From Bacteriovoracaceae bacterium (lineage in GTDB: Bacteria > Bdellovibrionota > Bacteriovoracia > Bacteriovoracales > Bacteriovoracaceae), in contig JAGLPP010000117.1 of assembly GCA_023137315.1 (NCBI GenBank), positions 1-34,485 on the forward strand: a stretch of 34,485 bases of DNA. Reading direction: 5' to 3'. This document shows, one piece after another, positions 24,624 through 33,613 of this stretch. The notes under the pieces are model-generated. The model worked only from the letters and a program-made list of their open reading frames with translations. It ran no database searches and had not been told where the DNA came from. The translations under genes were made by a program, and so were the position numbers. Each line of letters starts with the position of its first letter. The first letter of the stretch is position 1.

Positions 24624-26516
24624 TCAATCTTCCACGGTCAAAACATCACTGGCATTAACCCAACGATGAGTTTGAGAGTTGGGCTTCACAACCTTGTACC
24701 ATCGTGCATTCGTCTCTTTTTCATCCTCAAAATCAACAACATGATATCGCTCACCTGCAACCATTTTCCCCCTTTTTCTGGAGGTACTTGTCGGATAGCT
24801 CTTCAAATATCCGGTGGTTCCGGCCTTGATTTTTGCTTTTACATACACACCAGTAAGCTGCTCAAGATAACGACGACTTACATAAAACCCATCTGCATTA
24901 ATACATTCTGGTGCAGGTTTTTGATTCATATGCGTGCTGTCTTTCTGAACAAGAAACCTGGCCCATTTTCCATCTTCCGACAATTCTGTGACTTCAATAA
25001 TGGAATCGAGTTTTTTGTTGAAAATGGCCCCACAAACCGGACCCGAGGTATCGGCCCTTTCCCTGATATTCAAGACCTTTGATTTCACCACATACCTTGA
25101 ATTAAACACCTTGTCAGTATCAGCACCATCATTATGAACATGGGTATTATCCTTCTTTTGAATAATAGAATTGATATTGTCTGAAATTATAACCTTTTCA
25201 TTATCAATTTTCACAAATCTGTTTTTGCCAACACTCACAAAAAAATCCTTGTTGAAGTATTTCTGACTTTGCGAACCTGCAATGGAATTCACCGTCTTAT
25301 AACATTTCTTTCCCTCTTTTTTCCTGATAAATTTTTCAATCTCAATTGGATTGATTCTTGCCATGCCATTATCATCCACGTGGTAAACATTTATAGTCAA
25401 ATCGTCGTCCCCTTTTGTCAGGGTTCCGCAAATATTTTCCTCTTTCAAATCCCTTTCCAGACGGATATCAATATCGGACACATTCATCCTGTATGGCGTA
25501 AAGGCAATATTTTTGAAATTTTTCCTAAGCTCCAGAAAAGAATCCCGCTCATTACCGGTAAGATGTAATGAGAATGCCGTATCATTACCAAACACGAGAT
25601 CATAGAGTCGCCTCTGAAACAGGGCATCACTATGACTGTAATGCGAATCATCCCTTGCAAAACGACAGGTCTTTTTAACATGTCCACTGTTGTACTTTCC
25701 GGCCCAGTTGCCACGAATCAAATTGTATACATTGATTGAACCATCTGCATTCAAAATGCAGGGATACTTCTTTTTATTCAGTACAATCTGCCTGAGGCCT
25801 TTATAAAGATAACTCAAACCGTAATTAAGAGTTTTTTCAAGACTCAAAATATCCTTTGCAAGGTACATATTTGTATGTGCAGCAAAATTCAACTGCATAA
25901 TTCCCATGTCTTCCAAAAGTCCGGAAGAAAGAAGTTGGGCCGTTGTGGAGTCCTGATTTAAACGACTACAATCCGGTGCAATTGGATTAAATTCGTCCCT
26001 GAAAATACCTTTAAAAATCTTGTGTTTCTTTTCAGGATTATAAACAACGTATTTACCGGTCGTTTTGTTGGTATAAAATATATTTTTGCCAGAATTGGCA
26101 TATTGTGAGCATCCACGCCATCTTCTTTTCTTGTCATATTTCATTTCCGGCTCATTGATTCTAAAATGCATGAGCCTTGATTCATGATATGGGACCATTA
26201 GTGCCATCATTAAAAATGCGTAATAGATGTCCTTATTCCCCATTTCTAGCTGCTCCGCAGCAATATCGCCGGCGATCCGGAGAATACTGCTGTAAATCAT
26301 GGTGACATACTCACTGTCATTATTTCCGGTATGGGCCATGCCAGACACTTTTTGATCAGGAGAAATGGAGATATATGTCGATCTGGGATGATATCTATAT
26401 AAGGAACTGCGTGTGTCATCAATACTCTTATCACCGTTATAAAATCCATCCAACACAAGAGCGAAGGACTTAAAGCTTAGGAAAAGCATCATTATTGAAT
26501 AGATTACGCAACGCAT
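24624..26516 (-). CDS. Secreted lytic-transglycosylase-like protein with SH3 domains
   Basis: This 630-residue protein has a signal peptide (about residues 1-20). An SLT/GH23-like core is suggested by Glu112-Ser113 in PYHESR, GIMQLN at 205-210 and a later NYGLSYLYKGL/NLIRGNW region. About 90 residues, including Cys136 and Cys183, separate the catalytic Glu from the GIMQ motif, far more than usual. Two SH3-like regions lie near 475-545 and 560-630, of the type that binds cell-wall peptide. Cleavage of peptidoglycan glycan strands is inferred. The start is ATG 26516, since the GTG at 26525 sits too close to the GAGAAGG site. The membrane protein gene follows 6 bases downstream. Confidence 0.78.
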   Translation of the reverse strand: MRCVIYSIMMLFLSFKSFALVLDGFYNGDKSIDDTRSSLYRYHPRSTYISISPDQKVSGMAHTGNNDSEYVTMIYSSILRIAGDIAAEQLEMGNKDIYYAFLMMALMVPYHESRLMHFRINEPEMKYDKKRRWRGCSQYANSGKNIFYTNKTTGKYVVYNPEKKHKIFKGIFRDEFNPIAPDCSRLNQDSTTAQLLSSGLLEDMGIMQLNFAAHTNMYLAKDILSLEKTLNYGLSYLYKGLRQIVLNKKKYPCILNADGSINVYNLIRGNWAGKYNSGHVKKTCRFARDDSHYSHSDALFQRRLYDLVFGNDTAFSLHLTGNERDSFLELRKNFKNIAFTPYRMNVSDIDIRLERDLKEENICGTLTKGDDDLTINVYHVDDNGMARINPIEIEKFIRKKEGKKCYKTVNSIAGSQSQKYFNKDFFVSVGKNRFVKIDNEKVIISDNINSIIQKKDNTHVHNDGADTDKVFNSRYVVKSKVLNIRERADTSGPVCGAIFNKKLDSIIEVTELSEDGKWARFLVQKDSTHMNQKPAPECINADGFYVSRRYLEQLTGVYVKAKIKAGTTGYLKSYPTSTSRKRGKMVAGERYHVVDFEDEKETNARWYKVVKPNSQTHRWVNASDVLTVED

Positions 26517-26555
26517 ATCAGACACACCTTCTCGTAAAAATTGAAAATCAAGAAG

Positions 26556-26583
26556 ATTGTATCAGAATCAAGGACCAAAGTAA
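26556..26583 (-). promoter_or_regulatory. Promoter of the transglycosylase-like gene
   Basis: On the minus strand TTACTT (26583-26578), a 16-base spacer and TACAAT (26561-26556) with an extended TGA before the -10. It gives a leader of about 30 bases before ATG 26516. The rest of the 223-base gap (26517-26739) should hold the divergent subtilisin promoter: TATAAA at 26697-26702 is a candidate -10 without a clear -35. Confidence 0.45.
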
Positions 26584-26739
26584 CGCAGTGCGTAAATTAT
26601 TCACCATTAATTACCCTACTATTTTCAGTGGGTTATGCTGTAAGAAAATACAAGGTTTATTTTGTTCACGAATCGACCGCATGTTTTCTAAAATTGTATA
26701 AATAAGTAAGAAATACGAACCTCTATCAAGGATGATTTT

Positions 26740-27990
26740 ATGAGATTTATTTTACTTCTTGCCATCGTTTTTTCACTTCCAGTTTTTTCCGCTGATTACA
26801 TCATTAAACTTAAATCCGGAGTAAAGGCCGATTTCAATACAAAAAATGGTGATTTCAAAAAACTCAACACATCTTTTGCCGACTTTATGGTGTACACACC
26901 TGCAAAAAATGCAGATTGGAAAAGTCTTGCCGACCATCCGGCCGTTGAATACATTGAACCAAACCGAACTTATCATGTGGCACCGATTGTCGACATGAAT
27001 GAGGACACAAAATCTGAACCATCATTTTCAAAGCAATGGGGCCTTAAAAACACAGGAAACAACTCAGGAAGCTTGTTTGTTCCTGGCGTTGCCGGACGTG
27101 ACATTAATGCAGAAGAAGCGTGGCCAATTACCAAAGGTTCAAAAGAAATCAAAATTGCAGTCATTGATACAGGTGTTGACTACAATCACGTTGATCTAAA
27201 GGACAATATTTGGACAAACCAAGCTGAACTAAACGGAGAAAAAGGCGTTGATGATGACGGTAACGGTTATATTGACGACATTCATGGATATGATTTTGCA
27301 AACAAAGACGGCGATCCAATGGACGACCAGGGACACGGAACCCATTGTGCCGGAGTTATTGGTGCAGATCATAATGGACAAGGTGTTGCCGGTGTCAATT
27401 CCGACGTAACAATTGTTGCTCTGAAGTTTCTCAAATCCAATGGAAGCGGAACCACAGAAGACGCAGTACTGGCCATCGACTATGCAATCAAGGCCGGCGT
27501 CAACATCATGAGTAATTCATGGGGAGGCGGAGAATTTTCACAGGCCCTCGAAGACACAATCAACGCCGCAAACGAGAAAGGAATCATCTTTGTAGCAGCA
27601 GCAGGAAACTCGTCATCCAATAACGATTCAAAACCCACCTATCCTGCATGTCATAAAGCTGAAAATATTATTTCAGTCGGTTCCATGGCCGGAAATGGAA
27701 AAAGATCAAGCTTCTCCAATTATGGCGCAAAATCAGTTCATGTTTATGCACCAGGAAGCGGAATCTATTCCACAATCCCAAAAAATCGCTACAAATCAAT
27801 GTCAGGAACTTCCATGGCATGTCCATTTGTTGCCGGAGTCCTTGGCCTTATGCTCACCAACGAAGACATGAACGTTTCCCAGGCAAAAGATCGAATTATT
27901 ACAACGTCCAAACCATCAAGCTACCTGAATACATCAGTGGCCAAAGGATGGGTTGATGCTCACAGAGCACTAATGAATATCACCGAATAA
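26740..27990 (+). CDS. Secreted subtilisin-family serine protease (S8)
   Basis: This 416-residue protein has a signal peptide (about residues 1-18, cut after FSA). A propeptide-like region to about residue 78 (DYIIKLKSG ... VEYIEPNRTY) resembles inhibitor I9, and the catalytic domain follows. Triad motifs are all present: Asp in VIDTGVD, His in GHGTHCAG and Ser in GTSMACP; the oxyanion Asn lies in AAAGNSS. Exported and self-processed by family. A ribosome binding site AAGGA lies 8 bases before the ATG. The gene is monocistronic, closed by the terminator at 28001-28041. Its codon use is plain and it looks native. Confidence 0.95.
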   Translation: MRFILLLAIVFSLPVFSADYIIKLKSGVKADFNTKNGDFKKLNTSFADFMVYTPAKNADWKSLADHPAVEYIEPNRTYHVAPIVDMNEDTKSEPSFSKQWGLKNTGNNSGSLFVPGVAGRDINAEEAWPITKGSKEIKIAVIDTGVDYNHVDLKDNIWTNQAELNGEKGVDDDGNGYIDDIHGYDFANKDGDPMDDQGHGTHCAGVIGADHNGQGVAGVNSDVTIVALKFLKSNGSGTTEDAVLAIDYAIKAGVNIMSNSWGGGEFSQALEDTINAANEKGIIFVAAAGNSSSNNDSKPTYPACHKAENIISVGSMAGNGKRSSFSNYGAKSVHVYAPGSGIYSTIPKNRYKSMSGTSMACPFVAGVLGLMLTNEDMNVSQAKDRIITTSKPSSYLNTSVAKGWVDAHRALMNITE

Positions 27991-28000
27991 AAAACCTATT

Positions 28001-28041
28001 AAAGGACGAAAGGTGCCAAGCATCTTTTGTCCTTTTTTTTT
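28001..28041 (+). terminator. Rho-independent terminator after the subtilisin gene
   Basis: A 12-base-pair stem (28001-28012 with 28024-28035, one G-U pair) surrounds an 11-base loop and ends in a run of T. It starts 11 bases after the stop codon. The minus strand has only a weak T-run beyond the stem, so it may also help end the convergent znuB transcript. Confidence 0.9.
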
Positions 28042-28056
28042 GTCTTTTTTTACACT

Positions 28057-28914
28057 TCAGACCTTTTTAGAAAACACACCCAAAAAAACAAAATAGACAA
28101 CTGCCACAAAAGTGACAATGGTTGCACTTGATGGCAAATCGGTAATATAGCTGAGATACAGGCCGACTACGAACGAGACAAAACTTACCGCTGACGCGCA
28201 GACGGCCATTTGCCGAAAGTTCCTTGTAAATTTCTGTGAAATTGCCGCCGGAATCGTAAGCATTGCAATCACCAAAATAATTCCAACAATTCTGACCATG
28301 GTCACAATTGATACTGCTATCAAACAAAGCATAAGCAAATTGAAAAGCCTGGTATTGATTCCACGAAGTCTTGCAAATTCCTCATCAAAACCAACACAGA
28401 TAATGATGTTATAAAAGACGAAAAAAATGAACAAAACAATTATCGAAAGAATCAAAACTGCCCAAAGATCAATATAGGAAATCATTAGAATGTTTCCAAA
28501 CAAATAGCTCATTGGGTCCATATGACCGGGAGTTTTGGCAATAAATAACAAACCGCCCCCCATGCCAAATGCCCAGATCGTTCCGATAATCGTATCCTCA
28601 CGTTCTTTAGAATGTGTGGACACCCAATTCACAATAAATGCGGCAAAAATGGAAACCAAAAAGGCCCCCACCATCGGAGTAAACCAACTTATATTTTTGA
28701 CTCTGGAAAGATAGAGTCCCAACCCGATTCCTCCCAAAACCGTATGTGAAATGGAACCGGCCAGATAGCTGATCCTTCTGGTAACAACGTATGTTCCCAT
28801 AAAACCAAAAATGACGGAGGAAAAAAATGCTGCAACAACTGCGTATCGCAGAAAAACAATATCGGAATTTAAAAATACTTCAAAAAATTCAATCATCTTA
28901 TTCTCAATGATCAT
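28057..28914 (-). CDS. znuB: Zinc/manganese ABC transporter permease (ZnuB-like)
   Basis: This 285-residue ABC-3 family permease has about eight hydrophobic segments. The region TRRISYLAGSISHTVLGGIGLG is the family's early signature, and the DEEFARLRGI segment is the cytoplasmic coupling loop. It forms the membrane channel with ZnuC. The ATG at 28914 overlaps the ATPase gene by 11 bases; Met7 (28896) with a GAG upstream is an alternative start. It is the last gene of a znuA-znuC-znuB operon. Zinc is the likeliest metal; manganese cannot be excluded. Confidence 0.9.
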   Translation of the reverse strand: MIIENKMIEFFEVFLNSDIVFLRYAVVAAFFSSVIFGFMGTYVVTRRISYLAGSISHTVLGGIGLGLYLSRVKNISWFTPMVGAFLVSIFAAFIVNWVSTHSKEREDTIIGTIWAFGMGGGLLFIAKTPGHMDPMSYLFGNILMISYIDLWAVLILSIIVLFIFFVFYNIIICVGFDEEFARLRGINTRLFNLLMLCLIAVSIVTMVRIVGIILVIAMLTIPAAISQKFTRNFRQMAVCASAVSFVSFVVGLYLSYITDLPSSATIVTFVAVVYFVFLGVFSKKV

Positions 28915-29632
28915 GCCTGATCAAACGATAATGTCTCTCGTGCAACTCCTTGAGAAAATCGGATGTAATTTTCTCAGTACTGTGAATATGTGCGGTTCTG
29001 TCATGAAGGCAAACAACCTTTCCAACCATGTCATGAACAAAATTAAGATCGTGAGAGACTATCACAATCGCCATTTTGTTGTTCAGATTTTTTAGTATCT
29101 CAAAAATTCTGCCTTCGATCAGAACATCAACATTATTTGTCGGCTCATCAAATATCAGAAATTCCGGTTTGGAGGCAAGCGTCCGTGCCAAAAGAACCCT
29201 TTGCCTTTGTCCCCCCGAAAGATCAGAAAATTGCCTGTCCTTTTCATCAAGAAGATCCATCTCGGCCAGAGTCTCAAAGACGACCTTGTAATCTGAAAGT
29301 TCAAAGTGCCCCATGTGATCCTTTGTCAGTCTTCCCATGAGTGTGACGTCAAGAATACTCATGGGGTAAAGTGGGTCAAAGTTAAAATTCTGGGGCATAT
29401 ATCCAACCATGGCCCTTGTTTTTTCAGGTTTTTTCCCAAAAAGAGTAACTGTTCCGCTGGTCGGTTTCAATAATCCGAGCATAAGTTTCAAGAGCGTGGA
29501 TTTCCCCGTGGCATTGGGGCCGATAACCGAAACAAACTCATTTTCATCAACAGAAAAATTCACATCCCTGAAAAGTTCGGTGTCGGAATTGGAATAGGAG
29601 AAATGAACATTTTTAAATTCAACAACACTCAT
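28904..29632 (-). CDS. znuC: Zinc/manganese ABC transporter ATP-binding protein (ZnuC-like)
   Basis: This 242-residue ABC ATPase has Walker A GPNATGKST (residues 38-46), signature LSGGQRQRV, Walker B FLIFDEPTN and the switch His in VSHD. A short His-rich tail (HERHYRLIRHDH) ends the protein. It powers metal import with the adjacent permease. The ATG at 29632 overlaps the znuA stop in an ATGA junction. Confidence 0.92.
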   Translation of the reverse strand: MSVVEFKNVHFSYSNSDTELFRDVNFSVDENEFVSVIGPNATGKSTLLKLMLGLLKPTSGTVTLFGKKPEKTRAMVGYMPQNFNFDPLYPMSILDVTLMGRLTKDHMGHFELSDYKVVFETLAEMDLLDEKDRQFSDLSGGQRQRVLLARTLASKPEFLIFDEPTNNVDVLIEGRIFEILKNLNNKMAIVIVSHDLNFVHDMVGKVVCLHDRTAHIHSTEKITSDFLKELHERHYRLIRHDH

Positions 29633-30489
29633 TTTTTTTCCAGAACCCTGTTAATGATTTGTCCCATTTCAAAAATATTCCTTGAAACGTCCCCCTTTAA
29701 AGGATCAAGAACCAATAATTTTCCACCAATGGCAACTGCAATTGTTTTTGCTGCCTTTTTGTCAAATTGCGGTTGAACAAAAATGGTTCTTATATTGTCT
29801 TTTTTTGCATCTTTGATGATCTTCATGATATTTCCGGGTGTTGGTGTCTTCCCTCCTGATTCCACGGCAATCTGCTTGAGATTGTAGGCATCCAAAAAAT
29901 AACCGAAGGCCGGATGAAAAACATATACCTTTTTATTTTTATGTTTCAATAAAAGCTTGCTCACATTTTTATCAAGTATTTCAAGCTCTTTTTCAAGTAT
30001 CCTGAAATTTTCAATATATTTATTTTTATTTTCAACATCAATATCAACAAGAGCGTCCCTTATATTTTTCCCCATCACAATAAGGTTTTTGCAGGAAAGC
30101 CAGATATGTGGGTCCATTTCATCATGCCGTACTTTTTTTTCATGTCCATGGACATGATGCGTTCTCATAATTCTTTTTTTGACTCCATCTGCCGTATTAA
30201 CAATAATTGGAGACATTTTCATGGAAGACAGCTTTTCAAGAAGAATATTTTCAAAGAAGGCATCCACCTTGAAATAAATTTTTGACTTTAAAATGGCAAT
30301 CATCTGCCTTGGAGTTGGAGTGAAGGTGGCAGGAGAGCTGCCCGGTTTCACAAGAACATGGATGTCAACAAATTGATTCCCGATTCGTTGCACAAGCCAT
30401 GCCTGTGGATCAATTGTCACAAAGACATCAATCTTCCCAAACGCGCCTATACTGGTAAATACCATGAACAATACAAAGAAAATCCTCAT
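29629..30489 (-). CDS. znuA: Periplasmic metal-binding protein of the ZnuA family
   Basis: This 286-residue protein has a signal peptide (about residues 1-18) and the ZnuA two-lobed layout. Candidate ligands are His128 (DPHIWL), His192 (FHPAFGYF) and Asp262 (LDPLKGD). The usual first His of the SPHxxxPTP motif is Ala54 here (SPATFTPTP). A short His-rich loop (His111, 112, 114, 116, 122) lies between, as in zinc-specific members. GAGGA precedes the ATG at 30489. It is the first gene of the operon. No Zur box was recognised in the 120 bases upstream. Confidence 0.88.
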   Translation of the reverse strand: MRIFFVLFMVFTSIGAFGKIDVFVTIDPQAWLVQRIGNQFVDIHVLVKPGSSPATFTPTPRQMIAILKSKIYFKVDAFFENILLEKLSSMKMSPIIVNTADGVKKRIMRTHHVHGHEKKVRHDEMDPHIWLSCKNLIVMGKNIRDALVDIDVENKNKYIENFRILEKELEILDKNVSKLLLKHKNKKVYVFHPAFGYFLDAYNLKQIAVESGGKTPTPGNIMKIIKDAKKDNIRTIFVQPQFDKKAAKTIAVAIGGKLLVLDPLKGDVSRNIFEMGQIINRVLEKK

Positions 30490-30609
30490 ATCTTTTCCTC
30501 AAGTACTGAAAATCCTACACTATACTCACATGAAAGAAAATCACTTCATACAATGCTGCGTGTTGTTTTTTGTTTGACTGGACAGATAATGTATGGGAGG
30601 AAATGGTTA

Positions 30610-30891
30610 ATGGACGAACTCACAAACAATATCACCACAAATACCGATTATTTAAAGCACCATATTTCCGACAAAAACAGGGTAAAAATCCTTGAGAACA
30701 ATATCGGAATTTTAAACAAGCTATGCTCCTGCCTTAACCCCTATAAAGACATCACCGATGAACAAAAAAAACTCCTGGAAAAATTTCATATCCACGATTT
30801 CCACGATCCTTTCGCCATAACCAATAAACTTTTGGTTATTCTGGAGGATTTCGTTGAGGAATACCGCGGCCTCAAGGAAATAAACAACTGA
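30610..30891 (+). CDS. Small helical protein of unknown function
   Basis: This 93-residue, mostly alpha-helical acidic protein has no signal peptide or membrane segment. The open frame runs back to 30358, inside znuA on the other strand, but ATG 30610 is chosen because GGAGG lies 9 bases upstream and the earlier part would overlap znuA. Its stop overlaps the ATG of the rRNA methyltransferase gene by one base (TGATG), which supports real translation. I do not recognise the family. Coupling suggests a function linked to, or simply expressed with, the methyltransferase. Confidence 0.7.
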   Translation: MDELTNNITTNTDYLKHHISDKNRVKILENNIGILNKLCSCLNPYKDITDEQKKLLEKFHIHDFHDPFAITNKLLVILEDFVEEYRGLKEINN

Positions 30892-32129
30892 TGGCAAAAC
30901 AATCTGTAAAAAATTTTTCACGTTCCCGTCTTCATCCCATGAGCATCAAGGCGGTAAATTCCGGACATCCATGGATCACAAAAGACGAATACAGCAAAAA
31001 ATTTTCCAGGGAAACATCTTTCATAGTAGGACAGGATGGAAAGGGCAATGATAAAATGCTGCTTTTAAATGATCCGTCCCATCCGCATATTAAAGCACGT
31101 CTTTGGAGTACAAGGGCGCCGTTTGAGGACGATATAAAAATATTTGGTGACGTGGTTGCCTCCAGACTGACAAATGCCTTTAAAAAAAGAGACCTGGCCG
31201 TATTGCAAAAAGAGCGACAAAACATTTATATCGCCTTTGGTGAAGCAGACTTTTTACCCGGACTTTTTATTCTGCTTTTGGACAAATATATCTTCATTCA
31301 AAATTATTGCACCTTCTGGGACAAGAAGATAAAACTTCTCGCAAGGTTGGTTCCTGCAATTTTCAGGGAAGTTTATGGAGACATTCCACTTGGTGGTATC
31401 TGGATGCAATCAAGGGATAAAAACCAAAACATCCGTATCAGGGAAATACATGAAAAAAATCTACCGCGTGAATTCAATCTCAAAGAATTCAATATCAACT
31501 ATTCCATAAGAATCGGGAAAAAATACGACATCGGTATCTATACGGATATGGCGTCCATAAGGTTTCAGACTTTGCAAATGATTAAAAAGAACATGCATGT
31601 TTTAAACCTGTACTCATATACCGGAAGTTTTTCCCTGCAAGCATTACAAGTCGGCGCAAAGGAAGTCGTATCAGTTGATATTTCAGGACCAAACAATAAA
31701 TGGCTTGAGCACAACATAAAAATCAATCCAAAACTATCAGATAAAAATCATCAAATAATCGAATCACCTGCCGAAAAGGTCATTTCCAAATTTGTAGAGG
31801 ACCGAAAACGGTTCGATTTCATTATTTGTGATCCACCAAGCTTCTCTCATTCGGAAGGAAAGGTACAAAAATCCATACATGAATACAGAAAGCTGATTCC
31901 AGGATTATCAAAACTCCTGAACCGAAAGGGAAAGCTCGTCTTGTTTCTCAATACCCACAAAATATCAAGGGCCAAATTTGAAAAAGAGATCATGGAGATC
32001 CTTAAAAAACCATACCTCAAAAAAAGTCTGAAGATCGTTCAAACACTCAAGATGGGCCAGGACTGCCCAACTCTTCTGAATTTTCCGGAAGGTGATTACC
32101 TCAAGGGTGTCATTATCGAAAAAAACTAG
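30891..32129 (+). CDS. RlmI-type 23S rRNA cytosine methyltransferase (PUA plus SAM domain)
   Basis: This 412-residue protein has an N-terminal PUA-like region (about residues 10-85, including the SGHPWI motif), a central RlmI-type region, and a class I methyltransferase domain with LYSYTGSFSLQALQVGA (SAM loop, from about 240) and DPPSF, the family's catalytic motif. E. coli RlmI makes m5C at position 1962 of 23S rRNA and has this layout (396 residues). Exact target position is inferred. It is coupled to the small gene upstream, and the dihydropyrimidinase gene follows 12 bases after its stop. Confidence 0.88.
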   Translation: MAKQSVKNFSRSRLHPMSIKAVNSGHPWITKDEYSKKFSRETSFIVGQDGKGNDKMLLLNDPSHPHIKARLWSTRAPFEDDIKIFGDVVASRLTNAFKKRDLAVLQKERQNIYIAFGEADFLPGLFILLLDKYIFIQNYCTFWDKKIKLLARLVPAIFREVYGDIPLGGIWMQSRDKNQNIRIREIHEKNLPREFNLKEFNINYSIRIGKKYDIGIYTDMASIRFQTLQMIKKNMHVLNLYSYTGSFSLQALQVGAKEVVSVDISGPNNKWLEHNIKINPKLSDKNHQIIESPAEKVISKFVEDRKRFDFIICDPPSFSHSEGKVQKSIHEYRKLIPGLSKLLNRKGKLVLFLNTHKISRAKFEKEIMEILKKPYLKKSLKIVQTLKMGQDCPTLLNFPEGDYLKGVIIEKN

Positions 32130-32135
32130 TATCAT
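32130..32135 (+). promoter_or_regulatory. Possible -10 box directly before the hydantoinase gene
   Basis: TATCAT lies 6 bases before the ATG at 32142, with a partial -35 match GTGTCA 17 bases upstream. No ribosome binding site is present in the 12-base gap. It resembles the arrangement at 12273, 14100 and 14156, but the boxes are weaker. Confidence 0.35.
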
Positions 32136-32141
32136 TCACTT

Positions 32142-33512
32142 ATGCGTACTCTTCTTATTAAAAACGGAACCGTCGTTACACATGACGGGATAAAACAGGC
32201 CGACATTCTTGTAAAAGACGGAAAAATCACTTCAATATCACCAAACATTTCAGAAAATTCCAATCAGACCATTGATGCCAAAAAACTTCTGGTCATGCCT
32301 GGTGGAGTGGATGTCCATACCCACATGGAACTTCCTGCAGGGGATATTTTCTCAAGTGATACTTTTGAAACAGGAACCCTGGCCGCACTCCACGGCGGTA
32401 CGACAACCATTATCGATTTTGCCAACCAGACAAAGGGACAAAGTTTAAAAAAGGCATTCTCACGGTGGCAGGAACGGGCAAACGGAAAAACATACACCGA
32501 TTACGGACTGCACATCGCTGTTACCGACGTAAACGACAATACCCTGAGGGAAATGGACGAATTTTTTTCGGGAGAAGGCGTTACATCCTTTAAAACCTTT
32601 CTTGCCTACGAGCATAATAAAATTAATCTTGAAAATCTCCGCATGGTCATGAAAAAGGCTAAAGAACTTGGCGGTATTGTCAGCCTTCATGCCGAAGACG
32701 GTGGAATTCTGGAGAAAAAACTTTGCGAATTCCAAAAGACGGGGAAAACCTCTCCTGAATATCATTACCTCGCACATCCTGAAATTGCCGAGGAAAAAGC
32801 CACTGCCGAAGCGATTGATCTTGCTATCAAGGAAGACTGCCCTCTTTATATTGTTCATCTTACGTCCAAAAAGGCCCTTGATCATATAATTTCAGCACAA
32901 AAAAACGGAGCGAAAATATTTGCGGAAACCTGCCCTCACTATCTGGTTTTAAACAAGGAAAAATATTACAATCCAGACCATCTCGAAGCGGCAAAGTTCA
33001 TAATGAGTCCACCATTGAGATGCGACGAGGACAGAGAGGCCCTCTGGGAAGGAATTTTTAATGGGCATATCCAGGTTATAGGTACCGACCATTGCCCGTT
33101 TACGCTCTCACAAAAGAAAAAAAATCTCAGTGAGTTCTGGAAAATTCCAAACGGAATCCCCGGTGTGGAAAACAGGATGGAGCTTTTCTTTCATGAAGCC
33201 GTTAATCGCAGAGGTCTTTCGCTAACAGAATTTGTAAAACTGTGCTCTCAAAATCCTGCCAAAATTTTTGGACTTGAAAATATCAAAGGCCACATCGCAC
33301 CCGGATTTGACGCTGACATCATTTTATTTGATCCCAATGAGGAGCACATTCTCTCTTCTGAAACCCATCACATGAATGTGGATTATTCACCTTACGAGGG
33401 AATGAAAATCAAAGGCCGGTGCAAAAAAGTCATTTTCAAGGGAAAAGTTGTTATTGATGATAATAAGTCCTTGATAAGTCATCCCGAAGGGATTTATCTA
33501 AAACGAACATAA
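32142..33512 (+). CDS. hydA: Dihydropyrimidinase / D-hydantoinase
   Basis: This 456-residue amidohydrolase would open cyclic ureides such as dihydrouracil or hydantoins. The binuclear-metal ligands are present: His59 and His61 in DVHTH, Lys151 (carboxylated, in SFKTF), His183 in LHAED, His239 in VHLTS and Asp316 in GTDHCP. Length is typical. Allantoinase is the main alternative; motif context (HMELP) and Lys151 fit hydantoinase/dihydropyrimidinase better. It is on the same strand as the methyltransferase, and an SsnA-like gene converges 0.5 kb downstream. Hydantoinase and SsnA genes co-occur in purine-catabolism clusters such as the E. coli ygeW-ssnA region. Confidence 0.9.
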   Translation: MRTLLIKNGTVVTHDGIKQADILVKDGKITSISPNISENSNQTIDAKKLLVMPGGVDVHTHMELPAGDIFSSDTFETGTLAALHGGTTTIIDFANQTKGQSLKKAFSRWQERANGKTYTDYGLHIAVTDVNDNTLREMDEFFSGEGVTSFKTFLAYEHNKINLENLRMVMKKAKELGGIVSLHAEDGGILEKKLCEFQKTGKTSPEYHYLAHPEIAEEKATAEAIDLAIKEDCPLYIVHLTSKKALDHIISAQKNGAKIFAETCPHYLVLNKEKYYNPDHLEAAKFIMSPPLRCDEDREALWEGIFNGHIQVIGTDHCPFTLSQKKKNLSEFWKIPNGIPGVENRMELFFHEAVNRRGLSLTEFVKLCSQNPAKIFGLENIKGHIAPGFDADIILFDPNEEHILSSETHHMNVDYSPYEGMKIKGRCKKVIFKGKVVIDDNKSLISHPEGIYLKRT

Positions 33513-33613
33513 GTTACTATAAATTTTACAATTCCATATTATTATCAGTGCCAATTCCAGTTTTTGAGATAATGTCACAAAAATGTTAATTGTTAATATA
33601 ACCGGAGAATTAT

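Noticed and set aside
30358-30609. Upstream extension of the small gene, overlapping znuA
   Set aside because: It lies antisense within znuA and has no ribosome binding site, whereas ATG 30610 has GGAGG.
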